From NCBI GenBank assembly GCA_035601815.1, contig DATNNN010000197.1, positions 1 to 6,195 on the forward strand: a stretch of 6,195 nucleotides of DNA. The letters are read 5' to 3'. The notes below the pieces were generated by a model, which was not told the DNA's origin, ran no database searches, and saw only the letters and a program-made list of their open reading frames with translations. Position numbers and translations under genes: made by a program. Origin of the DNA: DATNNN01 sp035601815 (GTDB lineage Bacteria > Pseudomonadota > Alphaproteobacteria > Rhizobiales > Xanthobacteraceae). Below are positions 1 to 5,335 of this stretch, one piece after another; the first letter of the stretch is position 1; every line of letters begins with the position of its first letter.

Positions 1-1
1 C

Positions 2-298
2 CTCGTACTCAACTGCGGCTACGGCCGCGGCTTCTCGGTGATGGACGTGATCGAAACCGTGCGGCGCGTGTCGGGTCGCGATTTCCCCGTGCGCTTCGCG
101 TCGCGCCGGCCCGGCGACCCGGCGGAAATCGTCGCCGAGGCCAGCCGCATCCGCGCCATCCTCGGCTGGCAGCCCAGGCTCAACGATATCAATCTGATCG
201 TCAGTCATGCGCTCGCCTGGGAGAAGAAGCTCGTTCAGCCGTCGAACGGCAACCATCAGGCGAACGGCGGCCGCACCGCGAATTCCGCCGCCGAATAA
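2..298 (+). CDS. galE: UDP-glucose 4-epimerase, C-terminal part (5' truncated)
   Basis: The last 98 residues of a GalE-type short-chain dehydrogenase/reductase (extended SDR) are visible; the start lies left of the window. The reading frame is open from base 2. Characteristic C-terminal epimerase features appear in order: NCGYGRGFSV near the window start (the family's N-x-G-x-G-x-S-V nucleotide-sugar loop), RRPGDPAEIVA (the conserved arginine/GDP segment that contacts UDP), then LGWQPRLNDI and a final helix ending AWEKK. GalE interconverts UDP-glucose and UDP-galactose in the cytoplasm using bound NAD+. The last ~18 residues after AWEKKL are polar, Asn/Ala/Gly-rich and look like a non-conserved tail. 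The gene converges on the FAD-protein gene, which ends 4 bases away. With only the C-terminus visible, a related epimerase acting on UDP-GlcNAc or uronic acids cannot be excluded. Confidence 0.88.
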   Translation, partial: LVLNCGYGRGFSVMDVIETVRRVSGRDFPVRFASRRPGDPAEIVAEASRIRAILGWQPRLNDINLIVSHALAWEKKLVQPSNGNHQANGGRTANSAAE

Positions 299-302
299 TC
301 CT

Positions 303-1832
303 TCACGGCCCGCTGCGCGAGATTTCCGGAACGGCGCGTTCGGCGACGCCCCAGCCACGGCGGGCCAGCGAAGTTTCGGCGCCGGCCTCGCCGCTCTCGT
401 GGTAGAGGGCGTCCTGGTTCACGCGCCACGGATCGTAGAGCTTTCGGCCGGCGACGATATTTTCCACGCTCAGCATCGCGGTCATCATGGCGTGGTCTTG
501 GTTGTTGTATTTGTGCATCCCATTGCGGCCGACCAGATAGAGATTCGGATAGTCGCGCTCGATTTCGTCGCGAATGGTGTCCACGTGCTTCTGGTAATTC
601 GCGTCGTAAACCGGATAGGCCTTCGGCTGGCGGATAACGCACCCATCGAGGATGTCGGCCCGCTCCGCCAATCCCAGCATCACGAGCTCATCGGCAGCCA
701 TTGCGCGTAGCGCGTCGTCCGGCGCGTTCCAAAGGCCGTCGCCCTCGAAGCAGAAATACTCCATGCCGAGACAGTTGCGGTCTTCGTCGGGAACGAGGTC
801 CGGCGACCATGCCTTGAAGTTCTGGATGCGTCCGACCTTTACTTTGGGATCGTGGACATAGATCCAGTTGTCGTCGAACTGCTGGCGATCCTTGATGATC
901 AGCGCGACAATCAGGAAGTCGCGGTACTTCAGCAATTGCGCCGCCTGTCGCGTTCGTGCCGAAGGCCGCGGCTCGAGTGCTCCGACGAGCTCGCGCATGG
1001 GGATGGAAGAGATGACGTCGTTCGCGGCGATCGTTCGCTCCGCGCCGGCGGAATTTCGAGTCGTGACGCTCCACGCATTCCGCGTCCGGTCGAAGCGGAG
1101 GCCGGTGACGGCGGCGTCCATGCTCAGCACCCCGCCCATCGCCCGCATTTTTTCGGCCGCAACCTCCCACATCATGCCGGGACCTTTGCGCGGATAGCGG
1201 AACCGGTCGATGAGCGTCTTGACGATCTCGCCGCGTTCCCCATCGCGCACGCGCTGCGGAAAAACCGAGTGCCAGATCGCCGATCCCAGCGAGAGCCCTT
1301 TCACCCGCTGCGCCGCCCAGTCGGCCGAAATCTCCGCGCACTTCACGCCCCAGACTTTTTCGGTGTAGGTGCGGAAGAAAATATCGAACAGCCGCCGCCC
1401 GAACTGGTTCGAGACCCATTCCTCGAAATTCTTTGGCGCACGAACGGGGAAGCAGGAGGCCTTCAAGTAGGACGCGACGCACGCCACGGCCTCGAGCGGA
1501 CCGAGCTTGATCAGCGCGTCGCCCGCTCGCAACGGATAGTCGAACAGCTGATTGTTATAATAAATCCGCGACTTGCGCGCTCGGGTGAGCAGATCGTCTC
1601 CGAGAATCTCGGTCCACAGATCCTCCACCTCTTTCGATTTGGAGAAGAAACGGTGGCCGCCGATGTCGAAGCGAAACCCCTTGTGCGTCGCCGTCCGCGC
1701 GATCCCGCCCACATAGACGGGATCCTTCTCGACAACGGTGACCGGCACGGCCTTCTTCGCAAGCAGATAGCCCGCGGTTAGACCCGCGGGGCCGGCACCC
1801 AGGCAAACGACGTGCGTATCTCGCGAGGCCAT
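303..1832 (-). CDS. FAD-dependent oxidoreductase of the UDP-galactopyranose mutase-like/amine oxidase superfamily
   Basis: A complete protein of 509 residues. The N-terminus is a Rossmann FAD site: GAGPAG at residues 12-17, the ribose-binding acid E35 at the end of the second strand, and GGIAR at 42-46. DIGGHRFFSK (56-65) occupies the place of the GPHxFHT-type segment of UDP-galactopyranose mutase. The C-terminus has a second FAD-binding stretch, LVGRNGMHKYNNQDHAMM. There is no signal peptide or membrane span, so it should be cytoplasmic. Members of this family are often found in polysaccharide or lipid-linked sugar loci, and the exact reaction is not settled; protoporphyrinogen oxidase-style annotations are probably only by fold. 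The ATG at 1832 is secure because an in-frame TGA lies at 1853-1851 and no other start codon lies between. It follows the GT-C gene after a 63-base gap, probably in one operon. A role in modifying a galactose-type sugar is inferred from the neighbouring galE. Confidence 0.9.
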   Translation of the reverse strand: MASRDTHVVCLGAGPAGLTAGYLLAKKAVPVTVVEKDPVYVGGIARTATHKGFRFDIGGHRFFSKSKEVEDLWTEILGDDLLTRARKSRIYYNNQLFDYPLRAGDALIKLGPLEAVACVASYLKASCFPVRAPKNFEEWVSNQFGRRLFDIFFRTYTEKVWGVKCAEISADWAAQRVKGLSLGSAIWHSVFPQRVRDGERGEIVKTLIDRFRYPRKGPGMMWEVAAEKMRAMGGVLSMDAAVTGLRFDRTRNAWSVTTRNSAGAERTIAANDVISSIPMRELVGALEPRPSARTRQAAQLLKYRDFLIVALIIKDRQQFDDNWIYVHDPKVKVGRIQNFKAWSPDLVPDEDRNCLGMEYFCFEGDGLWNAPDDALRAMAADELVMLGLAERADILDGCVIRQPKAYPVYDANYQKHVDTIRDEIERDYPNLYLVGRNGMHKYNNQDHAMMTAMLSVENIVAGRKLYDPWRVNQDALYHESGEAGAETSLARRGWGVAERAVPEISRSGP

Positions 1833-1895
1833 CCCACCGGTAGCATCCCATCAGGCGCAAGACCGAACAAGGCCGCTCGCTTCCCGCGATCGCTT

Positions 1896-3539
1896 TCAGT
1901 TTCGATTGGCCGCAGCATTCCGGCGATAAATGCTAACTGCGTACCGCCCGGGAAAGGCGTAGATCCGTTCAAAGTCGGGCCGATTGAGCTCGTAGCGGTA
2001 CGTGAGCACGTAGTCGTAGCCCGACAGGTCCGACGCGATCGTCCCGCCACGGCGCAGATTAACAATTTTCGTATTCGCTGGCTCGCGATCCTTCAGAAAC
2101 GGAAAGAAGAACGGGGCATCGGTCTGTGCGCCGTCGTTGACGACCATCAGTCGATCGGCCTTGCGAACGTTGTTGCGAAACGCCCGATAAGGCTCGGCAT
2201 AGCTGCCCATCATGGAAAAATAGAGCATGTCGAGGTCGTCCAAGTAGTACCACACGGATGCGAGTTGTAGGCGCTGCCGTGTGTTCACGTCATAAATTTC
2301 AATCGGAAGCAGGCGCCGTTCCTGCTGCCATACAAGCGCGTTCAAGCTGACGATAACCAGATAAAACGCGGCGAGAAAACGAACAGCGGGCGGAATCCGA
2401 AATCTGCGCAGCACGGCAGCGGCCGGCACCACGCCGAGAACATAGCCCGGCGCGAGGTAGCGGATGGACCCGTTCAAAGTGATCTGACTACAGACGAACA
2501 CCATGTAGGCGATCGAAGTGCCCGCCGCGAAGCGCAGGGAAAAGGGTATCGACCGGGACCAGATCGCGATGCAGAGGCAGACCAGCAGCACGACGATCGG
2601 TATGCCCCAGAACGCGGCAATCGAGTCCGGCATGAAGCGGTACCCGTGCGCCATAGAGTCGGCAAACGGCTTGTAAAGAAGCCCCCAAAAATCAGTGTTC
2701 AGGTACGCGTCGGACAGGTGATACGTGAACTGAAACGTATCGATGACGCCGAAATAAAATAGCAGCGTCCAATTTCGAAAGAAGTTCGACACGCTCGTGT
2801 CCTTGATGAAGCCCCACTCGGAGCTCCTGGGAAACAACGACCCGTAGGACACCAGGTTGTTGATGTAGACCGCCGCCGAGGAGAGCTCGAAGAGCACCGG
2901 CGACAGTGCCACGCACACGACAATCGCTGTCCATGACGGCCGGCGGTCGCGGAACAGCCTGAACAGCAGCACTGCGAAGAAAACGGCGGCGAAAAACGCA
3001 CCGTGCCACTTGATCCCGACAAGCGCGGAGAGCAATGCGAGGGCGAGCGGCAGATAGTACGACGAGTTCTTCGATAAAAAAATGTGAAGCCAGGCGAGAA
3101 ACACCACGACGCCGAGCGGCACGTCATTCTTCAGGCTGGCGATGCCGACCAGGATGACTTGCGCGGAAAAGAGAAACCACAGCGCCTCGGTCGCAACATC
3201 CCTGAAGCGCAGCAGAATAACCGCGACCAGCACGGCAAACAGCACGAGCGACGGCAGCGTCGAAAAGTGCCCCCGCTCCAGGAAGAAGGCGACGATGTAA
3301 TCGAACGTCTTCGGCAGAACGATCTGTTGGGTGCTAAACGCGGTTTCCTGCAACGGCCCGAAGCGCTCGAGTGTCGCTCGCACCACATTCATCGCGAGCG
3401 AATCGTAGTCGCTACCGGGGATCCAATAGGAGCAGAGCAGCAGCACCCCAAGATAGCCGCCGATGAACAAGAGAAATTTCCGGGACGGCGACCGCTCAGT
3501 CGCCCGCACCGCCTTGGTCGCCTTGCCCTTCGGCTTCAC
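1896..3539 (-). CDS. Polytopic GT-C (GT39/PMT-like) glycosyltransferase
   Basis: Predicted 547 residues from a GTG at 3539. A basic leader (KPKGKATKAVR) precedes the first membrane span (about 22-40). About nine more hydrophobic segments follow, the clearest near 95-111, 119-135, 141-155, 161-176, 180-196, 203-219, 310-327 and 387-404. After the spans comes a soluble C-terminal domain of roughly 140 residues. The first outer loop carries SDYDS with D44 and D46, which matches the catalytic acidic position of GT-C enzymes. KNDVP (137-141) and RYLAP (360-364) resemble conserved spots in GT39-like proteins. Such enzymes move a sugar from a polyprenyl-phosphate donor to an acceptor on the periplasmic face. 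Donor and acceptor are unknown here. An upstream in-frame TTG at 3665 would add 42 arginine-rich residues and overlap the cytochrome stop; the GTG is preferred because it gives a typical N-in membrane start and leaves the hairpins at 3622-3658 non-coding. No convincing promoter was found upstream. Confidence 0.82.
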   Translation of the reverse strand: MKPKGKATKAVRATERSPSRKFLLFIGGYLGVLLLCSYWIPGSDYDSLAMNVVRATLERFGPLQETAFSTQQIVLPKTFDYIVAFFLERGHFSTLPSLVLFAVLVAVILLRFRDVATEALWFLFSAQVILVGIASLKNDVPLGVVVFLAWLHIFLSKNSSYYLPLALALLSALVGIKWHGAFFAAVFFAVLLFRLFRDRRPSWTAIVVCVALSPVLFELSSAAVYINNLVSYGSLFPRSSEWGFIKDTSVSNFFRNWTLLFYFGVIDTFQFTYHLSDAYLNTDFWGLLYKPFADSMAHGYRFMPDSIAAFWGIPIVVLLVCLCIAIWSRSIPFSLRFAAGTSIAYMVFVCSQITLNGSIRYLAPGYVLGVVPAAAVLRRFRIPPAVRFLAAFYLVIVSLNALVWQQERRLLPIEIYDVNTRQRLQLASVWYYLDDLDMLYFSMMGSYAEPYRAFRNNVRKADRLMVVNDGAQTDAPFFFPFLKDREPANTKIVNLRRGGTIASDLSGYDYVLTYRYELNRPDFERIYAFPGRYAVSIYRRNAAANRN

Positions 3540-3621
3540 GATCAGCCGCCCCACCGATCCCCGGACGCCACCGCACCTAAAGCCATTCTCCGCCGGATGC
3601 GTCCGAATCGGAAGCTGGGGT

Positions 3622-3658
3622 CGGGCAATTCTTGCCCGCTTGCCGCCGCGAAGGCGGC
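3622..3658 (-). terminator. Two tandem perfect inverted repeats 3' of the cytochrome c gene
   Basis: Two separate hairpins can form just after the cytochrome stop codon. The first in transcript order pairs 3653-3658 with 3642-3647 (6 GC pairs, 5-base loop). The second pairs CGGGCAA at 3622-3628 with TTGCCCG at 3632-3638 (7 pairs, 3-base loop). Neither is followed by a T-run, so a classical intrinsic terminator is not shown. They could end or protect the cytochrome mRNA, and they argue that this stretch is not coding for the next gene. Confidence 0.45.
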
Positions 3659-3661
3659 CGC

Positions 3662-4045
3662 TCAAGGCACGCGCTTACCGTCGGACCCGAACTGCTTGAG
3701 GTGGGCGATCACGTCCTCGATCTCCTGATCCTTGGGCAGGCCGGCGAACAGCATCTTGGTGCCGGGAATCATGGCCTTCGGGTTCTTGAGGTACTTCGCC
3801 AGCGTCGCTTCGTCCCAGACGATGTTCGAGTTCTTGTTGGCGTCGGTGTAGCTGTAGCCCTCGTAGGTGCCGGCCTTGCGCCCGATGAGGCCGTTCAGCA
3901 CCGGGCCAAGCTTGGTCTGCGCCCCCTCGCCCACGGTGTGGCAGGCTTGGCACTTACGAAATACCGCCTCGCCCGCCTGGGGATCGGCGGCGCCGGCGGC
4001 ATTCGGCACGAAGGCTACAAAGACGAGCACGAAGGCGAAACGCAT
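3662..4045 (-). CDS. Secreted class I c-type cytochrome (c2/c550-like)
   Basis: A 127-residue precursor from the ATG at 4045. An N-terminal signal peptide (MRFAFVLVFVAFVPNAAGA) with likely cleavage after the AGA or GAA stretch leads to a mature protein of about 108 residues in the periplasm. KCQACH is the CxxCH haem-attachment site with the proximal histidine. GPVLNGLIGRKAG is the usual class I loop after it, and NPKAMIPGTKM supplies the distal methionine ligand. Length and layout match mono-haem class I cytochromes of alphaproteobacteria, which shuttle electrons between the bc1 complex and oxidases or other acceptors. A second in-frame ATG at 4063 would add MLKPIR; neither start has a clear ribosome binding site, so the exact start is open. 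The gene is divergent from the ceramide glucosyltransferase-like gene and looks functionally unrelated to either neighbour. Much longer upstream in-frame reading is only antisense to that gene. Confidence 0.93.
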   Translation of the reverse strand: MRFAFVLVFVAFVPNAAGAADPQAGEAVFRKCQACHTVGEGAQTKLGPVLNGLIGRKAGTYEGYSYTDANKNSNIVWDEATLAKYLKNPKAMIPGTKMLFAGLPKDQEIEDVIAHLKQFGSDGKRVP

Positions 4046-4123
4046 GCGGATCGGTTTTAGCATCTTTGGCGACGGCGCAACCAATCGTGCTAGCAATCGG
4101 CCGAACCTGAAAGCACTCGCCGC
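4046..4123. promoter_or_regulatory. Divergent intergenic region, presumed promoters for both flanking genes
   Basis: This gap of 60-78 bases, depending on the cytochrome start, separates two divergent genes and must hold or overlap both 5' ends unless transcription starts inside a gene. It contains CAATCG twice (4082-4087 and 4094-4099, 12 bases apart) around GCTAGC, and the 8-base palindrome TCGGCCGA (4097-4104). No good -35/-10 pair and no strong Shine-Dalgarno sequence ahead of 4124 could be identified by eye. The regulatory role is positional inference. Confidence 0.3.
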
Positions 4124-5254
4124 ATGAACGAGTTCTTGATCATCGCCTGGATGCTGCTCGCCGCCTTCTTCTTGGCGAGCGCGGCGGTGACCATGCTGCG
4201 CTATCGCGAGCCGCGCCCGCCTGCCGGCGAGCCGCCGCCCTGCTCGATCGTCATGCCGATCCGCGGCGGGCATCAGCATTTGGCGGCGAACCTTCTGGCG
4301 CTCGCAAAGCTCGCACCGTTCCGCGGCGAGATTCTGCTTGCCGTGGCGCATCGCGACGATCCAGCCATGGCGGTAATCGAGCCCATCGTCGCGCGTCACC
4401 CGGACAAGATGCGGCTCCTCGTCGGCGAGGCGCCCGAGATCAAGAACCCCAAGGTGGCCAATCTCGCCAAGGCCTATCGCGAAGCGCGCTTCGGCACGCT
4501 CCTCTTCCTCGACGACACGGTCGAGATCGACGGCGCCATCTATGGCGAGCTCGTCGCCGCGCTCAAGCCGGGGATCGCCATGGTCACGGTGGCGCCGGTC
4601 GCGCGCGACGCCGAAAATTTCCCGGCGCGCGTCGAAGCCGCGTCGTGCAATGGCTATCTCTTTCGCCTCGAGATGCTGTTTGAGCTGTTCGGCATCGCCG
4701 CCGCGTTCGGCCATGCCGTCCTCTTCCGCAAGGCGGATCTGGAAGCGGCGGGCGGCATCGGGCGCCTCGACGACGGGCCCTGTGACGACAACGCGCTGTC
4801 GAGCGCGCTCGATGCCGGCGGCCGGCTCCGGCTATTGCCGATCTCGATCACGCGTCGTATCGGCCGACGCACGTGGACCGAGACCTACTTCCGCCATCTA
4901 CGCTGGAAGAACTGCAGCAAGGCGCACGAACCCGTCGGCTTCCTGCTCGAGCCGCTGACGGGCGGGTTATGTTTCAATTTATTAGGGGCTTACGCGCTTT
5001 CCCGCATGCTCGGCATGTCGCCAGTTGGCGGGCTCGGCCTCAGCATGGCGATCTGGTATGGGACCGAGGGGCTGATCCACCTCGTGGCCGGATGGCGATT
5101 CGGTATTAGCGATATTTTCGCCTGGATTGTGCGCGACCTTATCCAGCCGATTCTCACGGTGGCGGCGGTATTTGTAAACCGTGTAGAATGGCGAGGCGGT
5201 ATGGTTGATTTGAGTCCCGCCGACGGGAACCGTAGGCGGGACCGTTCGAGTTAG
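4124..5254 (+). CDS. Ceramide glucosyltransferase-like GT2/GT21 family glycosyltransferase
   Basis: A 376-residue membrane-linked glycosyltransferase. An N-terminal membrane anchor (about 4-24) is followed by a GT-A domain. SIVMPIRG (41-48) opens the fold, and HRDDPA (76-81) matches the first aspartate site of human ceramide glucosyltransferase. NPKVANL (108-114) matches its NPKxxNL, LDDT (129-132) is the second acidic site, and CDDNALSSAL (220-229) is the third. RHLRW (257-261) is the R/QxxRW signature. C-terminal hydrophobic stretches (about 277-305, 309-325, 330-352) end in EWRGG, comparable to the WRGxxY end of GT21 enzymes. The expected reaction is transfer of a sugar from a UDP-sugar to ceramide on the cytoplasmic membrane face. 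The serine palmitoyltransferase-like gene next door supports a sphingolipid acceptor. The hopanoid-locus transferase HpnI is a related alternative. The last ~30% has unusual codon choice, including three TTA leucines at 4967-4984. Confidence 0.85.
   Translation: MNEFLIIAWMLLAAFFLASAAVTMLRYREPRPPAGEPPPCSIVMPIRGGHQHLAANLLALAKLAPFRGEILLAVAHRDDPAMAVIEPIVARHPDKMRLLVGEAPEIKNPKVANLAKAYREARFGTLLFLDDTVEIDGAIYGELVAALKPGIAMVTVAPVARDAENFPARVEAASCNGYLFRLEMLFELFGIAAAFGHAVLFRKADLEAAGGIGRLDDGPCDDNALSSALDAGGRLRLLPISITRRIGRRTWTETYFRHLRWKNCSKAHEPVGFLLEPLTGGLCFNLLGAYALSRMLGMSPVGGLGLSMAIWYGTEGLIHLVAGWRFGISDIFAWIVRDLIQPILTVAAVFVNRVEWRGGMVDLSPADGNRRRDRSS
5214..5242 (+). terminator. Long imperfect palindrome/hairpin overlapping the end of the glycosyltransferase gene
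   Basis: GTCCCGCC (5214-5221) pairs perfectly with GGCGGGAC (5235-5242). Inside it, after one G/A mismatch, ACGG (5223-5226) pairs with CCGT (5230-5233) around a GAA loop. This gives 12 base pairs in a 29-base element that ends 10 bases before the stop codon. There is no T-run behind it, so it may be a Rho-assisted or attenuating structure, or an mRNA 3'-end stabiliser. The function is inferred; the pairing is directly visible. Confidence 0.45.
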
Positions 5255-5279
5255 CGTGACATCCCGGAGGCTTAACGGG

Positions 5280-5290
5280 GGTTGTCAACC
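5280..5290. promoter_or_regulatory. Possible operator: 11-base odd palindrome over the -35 box
   Basis: GGTTG-T-CAACC is a perfect inverted repeat with a one-base centre, too tight for an RNA hairpin but typical of a protein-binding half-site pair. It covers the candidate -35 hexamer at 5282-5287. GTCAAC from its right half recurs in direct orientation at 5298-5303, 14 bases further on. No particular regulator is recognised. Confidence 0.3.
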
Positions 5291-5309
5291 TACCGGCGTC
5301 AACGATAAC
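5282..5309 (+). promoter_or_regulatory. Candidate sigma-70 promoter for the serine palmitoyltransferase-like gene
   Basis: TTGTCA (5282-5287, five of six matches to TTGACA) is followed after 16 bases by GATAAC (5304-5309, four of six matches to TATAAT). A start near 5315-5317 would leave a leader of about 20 bases that contains the purine-rich ribosome-binding stretch before the ATG at 5336. This would let the gene be expressed apart from the upstream glycosyltransferase. It is consensus matching by eye only. Confidence 0.4.
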
Positions 5310-5335
5310 GTGCGGGGCAAAGGACGGGGGCGTTA

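Noticed and set aside
852..1781. A 309-residue open frame on the + strand inside the flavoprotein gene
   Set aside because: It is fully antisense to a protein with clear FAD motifs, its translation is arginine/proline-rich without recognisable domains, and it is the usual result of high-GC coding on the other strand.
1886..1893. GCGATCGC octamer, the HIP1 motif abundant in cyanobacteria
   Set aside because: A single copy is expected by chance in GC-rich DNA, and no other copy was noticed. The genes do not otherwise suggest a cyanobacterium.
1833..1895. Possible terminator or separate promoter between the GT-C and flavoprotein genes
   Set aside because: Only a 4-base stem could be found, with no T-run and no convincing promoter boxes. 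The simplest reading is an operon spacer.
3084..3728. A 214-residue + strand frame across the start of the GT-C gene
   Set aside because: It is antisense to membrane spans and across two hairpins, with charged low-complexity sequence and no ribosome binding site or domain.
4064..4714. Long upstream in-frame extension of the cytochrome c gene on the - strand
   Set aside because: It runs antisense through the ceramide glucosyltransferase-like gene and gives low-complexity charged sequence. A signal peptide begins at 4045, so the real protein starts there or at 4063.
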